Shown: in pieces, positions 13,043-21,607 of the stretch
How positions within the stretch are numbered: the stretch's first letter is position 1
How the letters are laid out: every line of letters starts with the position of its first letter
From: Rhizobiaceae bacterium
GTDB lineage: Bacteria; Pseudomonadota; Alphaproteobacteria; Rhizobiales; Rhizobiaceae
NCBI GenBank assembly: GCA_028281105.1
Contig: JANQKQ010000015.1
Coordinates: 1 to 36,334 of the forward strand
Length of the DNA: 36,334 nucleotides
Direction: 5' to 3'
The notes under the pieces: model-generated
What the model was told of the DNA's origin: nothing
What the model saw: the letters and a program-made list of their open reading frames with translations, nothing else
Database searches by the model: none
Program-made: the position numbers and the translations under genes

Positions 13043-14923
13043 TCACGCCGTCTCGTCGACCCGGGCTTGCAGCGCCCACAGGCGCGCATACAGACCGCCC
13101 GCCTCGATCAGTTCGGCATGCCGGCCCTGCTCGACGATACGGCCGGCGTCGATCACCACCAGCCGGTCCATCGCCGAAAGCGTGGACAATCGGTGGGCGA
13201 TGGCGATCACCGTCTTGCCCTTCATCAGCTCGAACAGGTTTTCCTGGATCACCGCTTCGACTTCGGAGTCGAGTTGCGCGGTCGCCTCGTCGAGGATCAG
13301 GATCGGCGCGTCGCGGGCGAACACGCGGGCAATGGCGATGCGCTGGCGCTGGCCGCCGGACAGTTTCACCCCGCGCTCGCCGATGCGCGCTTCATAGCCC
13401 CTGCGCCCGCGCGCGTCCTCCAGATTGGCGATGAAGGCGTCCGCGCGCGCCTTGGCGGCGGCCGCTTCGATCTCCTCGTCGCTGGCGCCGACCCTGCCGT
13501 AGGCGATGTTCTCGCCGACCGAGCGGTGGAACAGCGCCACCTCCTGCTGGACGATGGAGAAGTTCGCCCGCAGGCTCTCCTGCGTGACCGTGGCGATGTC
13601 CTGGCCGTCGATGAGGATCTTTCCACGCTCGGGATCGTGGAACCGCAGCAGCAGATTGACCAGGGTCGACTTGCCCGCGCCCGAGGGGCCGACCAGGCCG
13701 ACGCGCTCGCCCGGTTCGATGGTCAGCGAGAAATCGTCGATCACCGGGCCCTCATCGCCGGTCTCGACGCGGCCGTAATCGAAATCGACGTTGCGGAATT
13801 CCATTCGGCCCTGGTCGAAGCGCAGCGGCCCGGCATCGCGTGCATCGACCAGACCGAGCGGCTTGGCCACCATCTCCATCGTATTCTGCACCGTGCCCAT
13901 GGCGCGAAAGAAGCCGTTGAGATTACCCATCAGCCGGCCCATCAGCAGGTTGAGCCTCAGCACCAGCGCCAGCGAGAACGCCACCGCGCCAAGCGACATC
14001 GACTCCGCGAGCCACAGATCGACCGCCAGCCAGGCGATGATGGCGATCATCAGCCCGCTGACCGTCGAAAGCGTCACCCGCACCCCGGTGAGCGCGCGGG
14101 TAAAATCGCGCAGCGCGGTGTACTGCGCCACATAGGCGTCCCGGACCCAGTCCTCCTCGCGCGAATCGTGGCCGTACAGCTTGACCGTGGTGATGTTGGA
14201 ATAGCCGTCGACCATGCGTCCGGAAGCGACCGAGGCGGCTTCCGCGGTGTTACGCCCGTGCCAACGAATGCGCGGGATGAAGAACCAGGCGATCGCCACG
14301 AACGCCGCGATCCACACCGCCACCACGGCACCGAGTCGCCAGTCGAGCGCGGTGAGCAGTCCCAGCGTGGTCACTCCGTAGACGGCGATGAACCAGATGA
14401 CCTGCAACAGCGCGATCATCATCTCGCCGGCCGCGTGGCCCGATTGCTGCACCTTGGCGGCGATCCGCCCGGCCAGATCGTTCTGGAAGAAGGTCAGCGA
14501 CTGGGCGACCACATGCTTGTGGCTCTGCCAGCGCATCAGGGTGAAGAAGCCGGGAACGATCACCTGCTCCTCGATCAGCGCGCCGAACGCGATCACCAGC
14601 GCCCGGCCGATGGCGACCACGAACACCATCATCAGCAGGGTCGGCCCGTGGCTGGCCATCAGCCCGGCCCAGCCCTCCTCGCGGCGGCCGGCCTCGGCGA
14701 AGGCACCGAGCATGTCGACCAGATCGCCCATGAAGGCGAACAGGGCGGCCTCGACGATGGCGTTGATAAAGCCGTAGACCAGCAGGGCGGCGAACGCCCA
14801 CCGCGCCTGGCCCACATAGTGCCAGACATAGGCGAGCAGCCGGTTGGGCGGCTCGTAGTCGGCACGAGGAGCGAACGGGTCGATCCAGCGCTCGAACAGC
14901 CGCAGGATGGGCAGGAAGATCAT
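13043..14923 (-). CDS. ABC exporter, fused permease and ATPase (MsbA/multidrug type), copy 1
   Basis: A 626-residue half-transporter. The membrane domain (about 30-340) has six helices. The ATPase domain (about 370-615) has Walker A GPSGAGKST, Q-loop VQQEVALF, signature LSGGQRQR, Walker B ILILDEAT and the H-loop IAHRLST. The D-loop reads AQLD instead of the usual SALD. The family works as a dimer exporting lipids, drugs or peptides across the inner membrane. It is clearly paralogous to the exporter at 16226-18082 (shared IDP start, similar helices, nearly identical ATPase motifs), so the two may form a heterodimer; that is inference. The ribosome-binding site before the ATG at 14923 is weak. 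Confidence 0.9.
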   Translation of the reverse strand: MIFLPILRLFERWIDPFAPRADYEPPNRLLAYVWHYVGQARWAFAALLVYGFINAIVEAALFAFMGDLVDMLGAFAEAGRREEGWAGLMASHGPTLLMMVFVVAIGRALVIAFGALIEEQVIVPGFFTLMRWQSHKHVVAQSLTFFQNDLAGRIAAKVQQSGHAAGEMMIALLQVIWFIAVYGVTTLGLLTALDWRLGAVVAVWIAAFVAIAWFFIPRIRWHGRNTAEAASVASGRMVDGYSNITTVKLYGHDSREEDWVRDAYVAQYTALRDFTRALTGVRVTLSTVSGLMIAIIAWLAVDLWLAESMSLGAVAFSLALVLRLNLLMGRLMGNLNGFFRAMGTVQNTMEMVAKPLGLVDARDAGPLRFDQGRMEFRNVDFDYGRVETGDEGPVIDDFSLTIEPGERVGLVGPSGAGKSTLVNLLLRFHDPERGKILIDGQDIATVTQESLRANFSIVQQEVALFHRSVGENIAYGRVGASDEEIEAAAAKARADAFIANLEDARGRRGYEARIGERGVKLSGGQRQRIAIARVFARDAPILILDEATAQLDSEVEAVIQENLFELMKGKTVIAIAHRLSTLSAMDRLVVIDAGRIVEQGRHAELIEAGGLYARLWALQARVDETA

Positions 14924-14955
14924 GGGTGCGTTCTATAGCGCCTCATGTTTAGACG

Positions 14956-15200
14956 ACACCACCCCCACCCTCATTCCCTCCCCACCAGGGGGAGGGAAGG
15001 AAAGTGTGGCACCGCCCCTGCCCAATCCCCAGGGCGTCATCCTCGCCCTTGTGGCGAGGATCTAACCCCGTTGCCGATGGATAGCGGAACCGGATGGGTG
15101 ATTAGATCCTTGGGACAGGCCCAAGGATGATGGAAGAGAGGGTGGCACGACCCAGCCCCGCTCCTCTTGTGGGGAGTGGTTAGGGGTGGGGGTAAGCAGC
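14956..15200. repeat. Composite palindromic intergenic repeat
   Basis: About 245 bases bounded by ACCCCCACCC (14961-14970) and its inverse within GGGGTGGGGGT (15183-15193). Inside are three hairpins: TTCCCTCCCC/GGGGAGGGAA (14974-14998), ATCCTCGCC/GGCGAGGAT (15039-15061) and ATCCTTGGG/CCCAAGGAT (15106-15128). The TCATCCTCG...CGAGGAT type is a dispersed palindrome I recall from many Rhizobiales intergenic regions. No gene lies in this gap between the ABC exporter start and the regulator stop. Confidence 0.65.
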
Positions 15201-15221
15201 GGTGCCGCTTAGGCACGCGCG

Positions 15222-15917
15222 TTACGCCAACTCCCTCGAAAGCGCGTCCCAGCCATTCTTCTCGCTCCACAGTGTCCTCAGAGTCTGGCTCTGCCCGACG
15301 AAGGTCTCCTCCAACCTCGCGCAACAGTAGATGCGGTCGGTGCGGAAGTGGCGGAAGGCCTCGCGCAGTTCGCACCAGCCGGCCAGCATGACGCATTCCA
15401 CGTGGTAGATGAGCGCGATCGGGCGCACGACCCTGATCGTCTCGTGCCCGCTCTCGTCGCGATAGGTCAGCTTCAGCTTGACCTCGTCGCGAATGGCGGC
15501 GCGCAGCATGGCCTTGGAAACGCATCCCAGTTGCGGATCGTCGAACGACGCTCCCCAGGGCGCGACCTGCAGCCAGTCGGCCGGTTCGGCGAGATCGTCG
15601 ATCTTGGCGCCGATGCGTTGGGCCGCCTTCTGCAGGGCGCTGTCGCCGGTGCGCGCCAGCATCGAGAGGCCGACCCGTAACGCCTCGATCTCCTCCTGGT
15701 CGAAGTTCAGCGGCGGCAGGTCGTAGCCGGAGCGCATCATGAAGCCGACCCCGGATTCACCCTCGATCGGCGTGCCCATCGCCTGCAGGGCGGCGATGTC
15801 GCGATAGATGGTGCGCATGGAGACTTCCAGCGAGCGCGCCAGGTGCTCGGCGGTGAGCGGCCGGTCGGCGGCGCGCAACAACTGAATGATCTCGAACAGG
15901 CGATTGGAACGATGCAC
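15222..15917 (-). CDS. WYL-domain transcriptional regulator (YafY/DeoR type)
   Basis: A 231-residue regulator. Residues 1-55 form a winged helix-turn-helix (RLFEIIQLLRAADRPLTAEH, then RTIYRDIAALQAMG), and the rest is a WYL-type ligand-binding domain ending with the family's C-terminal wing. The start I favour is GTG at 15917, with GGAGAGAG before it. The conserved N-terminus HRSNRLFEII begins there, and an upstream ATG would add sixteen Cys-rich residues foreign to the family. A perfect palindrome lies 50 bases upstream, between this gene and the divergent small ORF at 16030, and is probably its operator. WYL domains sense small ligands, often nucleotides or nucleic acids. Autoregulation is likely. 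Confidence 0.87.
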   Translation of the reverse strand: MHRSNRLFEIIQLLRAADRPLTAEHLARSLEVSMRTIYRDIAALQAMGTPIEGESGVGFMMRSGYDLPPLNFDQEEIEALRVGLSMLARTGDSALQKAAQRIGAKIDDLAEPADWLQVAPWGASFDDPQLGCVSKAMLRAAIRDEVKLKLTYRDESGHETIRVVRPIALIYHVECVMLAGWCELREAFRHFRTDRIYCCARLEETFVGQSQTLRTLWSEKNGWDALSRELA

Positions 15918-15966
15918 GCACTCTCTCCAGGGCGTTGACCCGCGACACTGCTGACACCGTAGCACA

Positions 15967-15994
15967 CCCCCCTGACAACAGTGTGTCAGGGGGG
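15967..15994. promoter_or_regulatory. Probable operator of the WYL regulator
   Basis: CCCCCCTGACA (15967-15977) and TGTCAGGGGGG (15984-15994) are perfect 11-bp inverted arms around ACAGTG. A further TGACA half-site lies at 15952-15956. The palindrome lies between divergent genes, 50 bases from the regulator's start and 35 bases from the small ORF's start. TGACA/TGTCA arms suit a dimeric winged-helix regulator. A terminator is unlikely, because no T-run follows and no gene reads into it. Confidence 0.7.
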
Positions 15995-16029
15995 TTGGCC
16001 TATCTCCGTCCCGACGACAGGAGGTGGCG

Positions 16030-16266
16030 ATGTCCTATTACGATCACGCGGTGTGGATGCAGTTGCGGCTTGGGCTATGGTCGGCGGGCCGGGACCGCCC
16101 GCCCGGCAGCGGCGAAAGGCTTGCGCGGCGTGCCGAAGAGCGGGCCAGACTGGCCCAATCCACCCGCCTGGCGAGCGGCGGCCGGCGAAAGGGCGCCGGC
16201 CATCGTGACAAGCAATGCGAACCGCCTATTCGGCGGCGGTGGTGGCCAGGTCCGGCAGCGCGATGA
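16030..16266 (+). CDS. Small protein, 78 residues, divergent from the WYL regulator
   Basis: An ATG at 16030 follows a perfect AGGAGG (16019-16024) at 5-base spacing, a stronger signal than most in the window. The product opens MSYYDHAVWMQLRLGLW, which looks structured, and continues with a charged Arg-rich region (ERLARRAEERARLAQ). Its last 13 codons overlap, tail to tail, the end of the ABC exporter gene (stop at 16226), so the C-terminus may not be conserved. I do not know a function. The shared operator with the WYL regulator makes it the regulator's likely target. Confidence 0.6.
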   Translation: MSYYDHAVWMQLRLGLWSAGRDRPPGSGERLARRAEERARLAQSTRLASGGRRKGAGHRDKQCEPPIRRRWWPGPAAR

Positions 16267-18082
16267 ACCCGCCCGACTGGCGCGCCCACAGATCGGCGTA
16301 GATGCCGCCCGCGTCGACCAGTTCGGCGTGGGTGCCCATCTCGACGATCTCACCGGCGTCCATCACCACCAGCCGATCGAGCTGCGAGATCGTCGACAGC
16401 CGATGCGCGATGGCGATCACGGTCTTGCCCTCCATCAGGTGGAACAGGTTCTCCTGGATCGCCGCTTCCACTTCCGAATCGAGCGCCGAGGTCGCCTCAT
16501 CGAGCACCAGGATCGGCGCGTCTTTGAGGAACACCCGGGCGATCGCGATGCGCTGGCGCTGGCCGCCCGACAATTTCACCCCGCGCTCGCCCACATGGGC
16601 ATCGAGACCCTTGCGACCCTTCTGGTCCTCAAGTTCCTCGATGAACTCCCAGGCATTCGCGCGCCTGGCCGCCTCGATCACCTGTTCGTCGGTAGCTCCC
16701 GGCAATCCGTAAGCGATGTTGTCGCGGATCGAGCGGTGCAGCAGGGAAGTATCCTGCGTTACGACGCCGATCTGCGCGCGCAGCGAATCCTGCGTCACCG
16801 AAGCGACGTCGGTTCCGCCGATGGTGATGCGCCCGCCTTCCAGATCGTAGAACCGCAGCAGCACGTTGGTGAGCGTGGTCTTGCCCGCGCCAGAGCGACC
16901 GACCAGGCCGATCTTCTCGCCAGGCTCGATCGCCAGCGACAGCCGCTCGATGACGCCCGTCTCCTTGCCGTAATGGAAGCGGACATTCTCGAAGCAGATG
17001 CGCCCGTTGCCGACGGTCAGTTCGCCGGCGTCGGGGGTGTCGGTCACCGCCATCGGCTGCGACAGCATGTTCATGCCGTCACGGATGACGCCCAGATGTT
17101 CGAACAGCCGGGCGATCTCCCACATGATCCAATGCGACATGCCCTGCAGCCGCAGCACCAGCGCCACCGCGACCGCCAGCGCGCCGGGTCCCGACAATTC
17201 GTTGAGCCACAGCCAGATGCCCACACCGCCGGCCGCGGTCAGCAGCGCGCCGTTGAGGATGTTGAGGCAGATCTCGAACAGGGTCGAAAGCCGCATCTGC
17301 GGATGCACGGTGCGCAGGAACACGTCCATCGCGTCGCGGGCATAGGTCTCCTCGCGCGCCGCGTGCGAAAACAGTTTCACCGTGGAGATGTTGGTATAGC
17401 TGTCGACGACCCGGCCGGTCATCTCCGAACGCGCGTCGGCCTGCTTGCGCGCGATGCGCGCCATTCTCGGCATGAAATAGCGCAGGATGGCCACATAGCC
17501 GACCAGCCACAGCACGAACGGCACCGCCATCGCCCAGTGGAACGAAAACACCAGCACCAGCGCGCCCAGAAAATAGACCGACACGAACACCAGCACGTCG
17601 AGCATCACCATGGCCGCGTCGCGCACGGCGAGTGAGGTCTGCATCACCTTGGTGGCGACACGGCCGGCGAATTCGTCGGCGAAGAACGCCATCGACTGGC
17701 GCAGCAGCAGCCGGTGGAACTGCCAGCGCATGATCATGCCGTAATTGCCCAGCACCGACTGGTGCAGCAGCATGCCATGCACCAGCGACAGCGCCGGCAG
17801 CAGCACCATGATAATGGCGGCGATGGTGAACAGCTTCCACCCCTCGTCGGCCATGAAGGTCGCCCGGTCCGAGCCGGACAGCCAGTCGACGATGTTGCCC
17901 AGGAAGGCGAACAGACCCACCTCCAGCGCCGAGATCAACGCCACCAAGAAGGTCATCAGCGCCAGGATCGGCCAAACCCCCTTGGTGTAGTGCCAGCAGA
18001 ACGCGAGCATCGACGACTCCGGCGGCCGCGTCGGCTTCTCACGCGGATAGGGGTCGATCAGGCTTTCGAAATACGAAAACAT
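16226..18082 (-). CDS. ABC exporter, fused permease and ATPase (MsbA/multidrug type), copy 2
   Basis: A 618-residue half-transporter with a six-helix membrane domain (about 35-335) and a C-terminal ATPase domain: Walker A GRSGAGKTT, Q-loop VTQDTSLL, signature LSGGQRQR, Walker B ILVLDEAT with the standard SALD D-loop, and IAHRLST. It is a paralogue of the exporter at 13043-14923. An ATG at 18127 is possible, but GAGGA lies 7 bases before the ATG at 18082, and the sibling protein also starts just before its IDP motif. The 225 bases upstream (18083-18307) hold several short GC-rich hairpins but no gene. The substrate is unknown; lipids and hydrophobic drugs are typical. Confidence 0.9.
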   Translation of the reverse strand: MFSYFESLIDPYPREKPTRPPESSMLAFCWHYTKGVWPILALMTFLVALISALEVGLFAFLGNIVDWLSGSDRATFMADEGWKLFTIAAIIMVLLPALSLVHGMLLHQSVLGNYGMIMRWQFHRLLLRQSMAFFADEFAGRVATKVMQTSLAVRDAAMVMLDVLVFVSVYFLGALVLVFSFHWAMAVPFVLWLVGYVAILRYFMPRMARIARKQADARSEMTGRVVDSYTNISTVKLFSHAAREETYARDAMDVFLRTVHPQMRLSTLFEICLNILNGALLTAAGGVGIWLWLNELSGPGALAVAVALVLRLQGMSHWIMWEIARLFEHLGVIRDGMNMLSQPMAVTDTPDAGELTVGNGRICFENVRFHYGKETGVIERLSLAIEPGEKIGLVGRSGAGKTTLTNVLLRFYDLEGGRITIGGTDVASVTQDSLRAQIGVVTQDTSLLHRSIRDNIAYGLPGATDEQVIEAARRANAWEFIEELEDQKGRKGLDAHVGERGVKLSGGQRQRIAIARVFLKDAPILVLDEATSALDSEVEAAIQENLFHLMEGKTVIAIAHRLSTISQLDRLVVMDAGEIVEMGTHAELVDAGGIYADLWARQSGGFIALPDLATTAAE

Positions 18083-18307
18083 GGGTTGTTCCTCACCGGC
18101 CGTGCCGGTTTCACTGGCCGTCGTCATGCACGCCGGGCTGACGGGACGGCATAAAGAAATCTCTTGTCCCGGACCAACTGCCGACCAGCGATTGCCACGC
18201 CGCCGGGCGGCGCGTGCGCTCAGATCACCTTGGTGAGATGGGGTCGACCGGCGGAGGTTTCATCCGCCAACGATCATTCTGCTGACAGGGCCTAGAAGCC
18301 CATGTGG

Positions 18308-19567
18308 CTATCGAAGCCGGGCCAGAAGATCGGTCCAGGTGCGCGGTGTATTGGTAGCGTTCTCATACCATAGCGCTATGACCTCGCGGTCAGCCTGAGT
18401 TAGGTCGGTGACGTTTCCCGGCGGCATCGCATCCGACCGGGCAGCCTGCTTATAGATTTCTTCGGCCTGTAAAGCAATGTGGATGTCGGTTTCCAGCAGC
18501 ACGTCCTTCGGCGCGTGCGGAACCCCTTCCCACACCGGCTCGACCGCGTGGCACATGGAGCAGCGCGCGCCGATAATGTCGCGCACCTCGTCGAACTCAC
18601 TGGCCGCCAACAGTTTTTCGGTGCGAACGGACAGTGACCCGGTCTCGGCCTCGCCCCGCTGCGGCGGGCCGGCCTCCGACAGCCACATGATGATGATGAA
18701 CGCGATCGCGGCGACCGCCCAGGTCCAGTAGGGCTCGCCCTTGCCGGCATGATGCGAGTTGAAGAAGTGGCGAATCACCACTCCGATCACCAGCACCAGG
18801 GCGATGATGATCCAGTTGTACTGGGTCGCGAACGCCAGCGGGTAGTGGTTGGCCAGCATCAGGAACAGCACCGGCAACGTCAGATAATTGTTGTGGGTCG
18901 AGCGCTGCTTGGCCTGTAGACCGTATTTGGGATCAGGCTCCTCGCCCGCCATCAGCGCGGCCACCGTCTTCTTCTGGTTGGGGATGATGATCATGATCAC
19001 GTTCGCCGACATGATCGTGGCGATCAGCGCCCCGGTGTGAATGAACGCGCCGCGGCCGGAGAACACCTGGGTGAACCCCCAGGCGATCGCGGTGACGAAG
19101 ACGAACAGCACCGCGTAAAGCAGATAATCATTCTCGCCGATAGGCGAGCGGCACAGCGCATCGTAGACGACCCAGCCGGCGACGAGCCCGGCAATGCCGA
19201 TGGTGATCGCCTGCCACGGCGCCAGATCGGCGACGGAGCGGTCGATCAGGAACAGCTCGGACGAGCCGTAATACAGAACGCACAGCAGGAAGAAGCCGGA
19301 GATCCAGGTGGCGTAGGATTCCCATTTGAACCAGGTCAGTTCTTCGGGCATGAACGACGGCGCGACCGCGTATTTCTGCATGTGGTAGAAGCCGCCGCCA
19401 TGCACCTGCCAGGTGTCGCCGGCCACCCCTTCGGGCAGGCCCTTGTGCTTCTTGAGCGACAGATCGAGCGCGACGAAATAGAACGACGAGCCGATCCAGG
19501 CGATGCCGGTGATGATGTGCACCCAGCGGATGCCCAGGTTAAGCCATTCCCAAAGAATCGCGGTCAT
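18308..19567 (-). CDS. puuD: Membrane-bound urate hydroxylase PuuD with cytochrome c domain
   Basis: A 419-residue protein with about eight transmembrane helices, opening with NLGIRWVHIITGIAWIGSSFYF. After the membrane part comes a C-terminal cytochrome c domain with heme motif CSMCH (C336-H340) and a probable axial Met at 381 (DAMPPGN). PuuD oxidises urate to 5-hydroxyisourate and passes electrons to the respiratory chain, so no hydrogen peroxide forms, unlike with soluble uricase. GGGGGAG precedes the ATG. The gene starts 3 bases after the UraH stop, so the two are co-translated, and UraH consumes PuuD's product. Confidence 0.93.
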   Translation of the reverse strand: MTAILWEWLNLGIRWVHIITGIAWIGSSFYFVALDLSLKKHKGLPEGVAGDTWQVHGGGFYHMQKYAVAPSFMPEELTWFKWESYATWISGFFLLCVLYYGSSELFLIDRSVADLAPWQAITIGIAGLVAGWVVYDALCRSPIGENDYLLYAVLFVFVTAIAWGFTQVFSGRGAFIHTGALIATIMSANVIMIIIPNQKKTVAALMAGEEPDPKYGLQAKQRSTHNNYLTLPVLFLMLANHYPLAFATQYNWIIIALVLVIGVVIRHFFNSHHAGKGEPYWTWAVAAIAFIIIMWLSEAGPPQRGEAETGSLSVRTEKLLAASEFDEVRDIIGARCSMCHAVEPVWEGVPHAPKDVLLETDIHIALQAEEIYKQAARSDAMPPGNVTDLTQADREVIALWYENATNTPRTWTDLLARLR

Positions 19568-19570
19568 GGG

Positions 19571-19924
19571 TCAACTCCCCCTGTAGGTCGAATAGCCGTA
19601 GGGCGAGATCAGCAGCGGCACATGATAGTGGGCATCGGCATCGGCGATGCCGAAGCGGATCGGCACCACCTCCAGGAAGGCCGGTTCGGGCAGATCGGTA
19701 CCGACGGAGCGCAGATAGTCGCCGGCAGCGAAGTGCAGTTCGTACACGCCGGGGCGAAAGGCGTCGCCCTCCAGCAGCGGCCCGTCGCCGCGCCCGTCGT
19801 CGTTGGTGATCACCCGGCCGATCTCGGTGAGTGCGTCGCCGTCGGCCGAATACAACGTGATCGCCAGGCCCGCCGCCGGCCTGCCCGAAGCGGTGTCGAG
19901 CACATGAGTGGTCAGCCTGCCCAT
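19571..19924 (-). CDS. uraH: 5-hydroxyisourate hydrolase UraH
   Basis: A 117-residue transthyretin-like protein. The start [18 protein letters not shown] supplies the catalytic His of the family, and the end is the diagnostic Y-R-G-S tetrapeptide that separates 5-hydroxyisourate hydrolase from transthyretin. [19 protein letters not shown] gives the other active-site residues. It converts 5-hydroxyisourate to OHCU, the substrate of the UraD domain encoded divergently. GGGGAG lies 8 bases before the ATG. It is the first gene of the uraH-puuD operon and divergent from the puuE-uraD fusion gene. Confidence 0.95.
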   Translation of the reverse strand: MGRLTTHVLDTASGRPAAGLAITLYSADGDALTEIGRVITNDDGRGDGPLLEGDAFRPGVYELHFAAGDYLRSVGTDLPEPAFLEVVPIRFGIADADAHYHVPLLISPYGYSTYRGS

Positions 19925-19993
19925 CGATTTTCTCCCCGCTGCGCCCCTTTACGGGCGGATTGACGCTCCCTGTCGCGGCGGCCAATATGAGCC

Positions 19994-20048
19994 GGCTTGA
20001 GCGCCTCAAGCCCGTTTTGTTTTCTCAAGGTGCAGTTTGGCAACTGCA
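19994..20048. promoter_or_regulatory. Two palindromes in the divergent purine-catabolism promoter
   Basis: GGCTTGAG-CGC-CTCAAGCC (19994-20012) and TGCAGTT-TGGC-AACTGCA (20031-20048) are perfect inverted repeats lying between uraH and the puuE-uraD gene. They are candidate operators for joint control of the two divergent transcripts. The first is followed by GTTTTGTTTT and could also act as a terminator, but nothing rightward reads into it. No purine regulator gene lies in the window. Confidence 0.5.
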
Positions 20049-20069
20049 TTTCAGCGCGTCCATAGTGAA

Positions 20070-21491
20070 ATGAATCGATATCCAAGGGATTTCCGCGGCC
20101 ACGGCCCGGGTGGATGTGACCCGAAATGGCCCGATGACGCTGCCATCGCGGTGCAGTTCGTCGTCAACTACGAGGAAGGCGGCGAGAACTGCGTTCTGCA
20201 CGGGGACGCGGCTTCCGAGGCGTTTTTGTCCGAGATCGTCGGCGCCCAGCCATGGCCCGGCCAGCGCCACTGGAACATGGAATCGATCTACGAATATGGC
20301 GCGCGCGCCGGCTTCTGGCGCCTGCATCGCCTGTTCACCAGCGCCGACATCCCCGTCACCGTCTACGGCGTCGCCACCGCGCTCGCCCGCGCGCCCGAAC
20401 AGGTCGCCGCCATGGCCGAGGCCGGCTGGGAGATCGCCTCGCACGGGCTGAAATGGATCGACTACAAGGACCATTCGCCCGAAGACGAGCGCGCCGACAT
20501 GGTCAGGGCGATCGAACTGCACGAAGCGGTAACCGGCTCGCGCCCGCGCGGCTGGTACACCGGCCGCTGCTCGGCCAACACCGTCGATCTGGCGGCCCAA
20601 GAGGGCGGATTCGCCTGGTGCGCCGACGCCTATGCCGACGACCTGCCCTATTGGCACGAAGCGGAGGGCTGCGACCCGCTGCTGATCATCCCCTACACGC
20701 TGGACGCCAACGACATGCGTTTCGCCATCCCCGCCGGCTTCAATTCGGGCGATCCGTTCTTCACTTATCTGAAGGACTCTTTCGACGTGCTCTATGAGGA
20801 GGGCAAACAAGGCGCGCCGAAGATGCTCAACATCGGCCTGCACTGCCGCCTGGTCGGCAGGCCCGGCCGGCTGGCGGCGCTGGCGCGTTTCATCGACTAC
20901 GTCAAATCCCACGACAAGGTGTGGACCCCACGCCGCATCGACATCGCCGAACATTGGGCGAAGACCCACCCGCACGTCCCGTTCGAGCGGCCAAGCCGGA
21001 TGGCCAAAAAGACCTTCATCGAGCGTTTCGGCGGCGTATTCGAGCATTCGCCCTGGATCGCCGAGCGCGCCCATGCCGGCGAACTGGCCCCGGCGAACGA
21101 TTCCGCCGCCGGCCTGCACGGCGCGCTGTGCGCGGTGTTCCGCACGGCGAGCGAGGCCGAAAAGCTGGGCGTTCTGACCGCTCATCCCGACCTCGCCGGC
21201 AAACTCGCCGCCGCCAAGCGGCTGACGGCCGAATCCACCGCCGAACAGGCATCCGCCGGGCTCGACGCCCTGACCGACTCCGAGAAGGCGACGTTCACCC
21301 GGCTGAACGACGAATACACGAACAAGTTCGGCTTCCCCTTCATCATCGCGGTGAAGGGTCTCACCAAGGACCAGATACTCGCCGCCTTCACCGAGCGCGT
21401 GAGCAACGACCGCGACACCGAATTCGCCACCGCCTGCGCCCAGGTGGAGCGCATCGCGCTGCTGCGGCTTAAAGACATGCTGCCGAGCTAG
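20070..21491 (+). CDS. puuE: Bifunctional allantoinase PuuE / OHCU decarboxylase UraD
   Basis: A 473-residue fusion. The first 300 residues or so are a cofactor-independent PuuE allantoinase of the polysaccharide-deacetylase fold: RYPRDFRGHGPG at the start, VQFVVNYEEGGENC, and WEIASHGLKWIDY with a conserved His. From FIERFGGVFEHSPWIA (about residue 313) a UraD domain follows, with HPDLAGKLA, the LNDEYTNKFGFPFI block and the terminal ERIALLRLKDML helix. The C-terminal half makes S-allantoin from OHCU and the N-terminal half opens it to allantoate. This fusion is common in Rhizobiales. I chose the ATG at 20070 by family length; the ribosome-binding site is weak. Allantoicase follows downstream. 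Confidence 0.93.
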   Translation: MNRYPRDFRGHGPGGCDPKWPDDAAIAVQFVVNYEEGGENCVLHGDAASEAFLSEIVGAQPWPGQRHWNMESIYEYGARAGFWRLHRLFTSADIPVTVYGVATALARAPEQVAAMAEAGWEIASHGLKWIDYKDHSPEDERADMVRAIELHEAVTGSRPRGWYTGRCSANTVDLAAQEGGFAWCADAYADDLPYWHEAEGCDPLLIIPYTLDANDMRFAIPAGFNSGDPFFTYLKDSFDVLYEEGKQGAPKMLNIGLHCRLVGRPGRLAALARFIDYVKSHDKVWTPRRIDIAEHWAKTHPHVPFERPSRMAKKTFIERFGGVFEHSPWIAERAHAGELAPANDSAAGLHGALCAVFRTASEAEKLGVLTAHPDLAGKLAAAKRLTAESTAEQASAGLDALTDSEKATFTRLNDEYTNKFGFPFIIAVKGLTKDQILAAFTERVSNDRDTEFATACAQVERIALLRLKDMLPS

Positions 21492-21501
21492 AACGTTTGA
21501 A

Positions 21502-21584
21502 CGGCTCCGGCCCGCTCCCCCTCCCGGCCATCCCTATCAGGATACTGCCGTGGGGTGGCTGGGAGGGGGAGCGGGCCGGAGCCG
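21502..21584. repeat. Palindromic intergenic element, copy A
   Basis: A perfect 24-bp inverted repeat (21502-21525 with 21561-21584) whose stem extends 9 more pairs, with wobbles, to a 17-base loop at 21535-21551. The loop, read on the minus strand, begins ACGGCAGTATCCT. The same arms and the same loop core occur at 30931-31014 in the opposite orientation. It lies inside the puuE-allantoicase transcript and would form a very stable RNA stem. Confidence 0.9.
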
Positions 21585-21607
21585 CCTCAGCAAAGAAAGA
21601 AGAAGCC

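Noticed and set aside
11872-13089. A 405-codon frame opposite the MFS gene
   Set aside because: Low-complexity charged product with no family likeness; the MFS protein on the other strand is clear.
13067-14938. A 623-codon open frame opposite the first ABC exporter
   Set aside because: It is a GC-rich shadow of the exporter gene: its product is dominated by Arg, His, Asp and Gln with no domain, while the opposite strand encodes all ABC motifs.
15967-15994. Reading the palindrome as a terminator
   Set aside because: No T-run follows on either strand, and both flanking genes start rather than end here.
21497-21607. N-terminal extension of allantoicase
   Set aside because: It translates the palindromic element; the family starts at 21608 with a ribosome-binding site.
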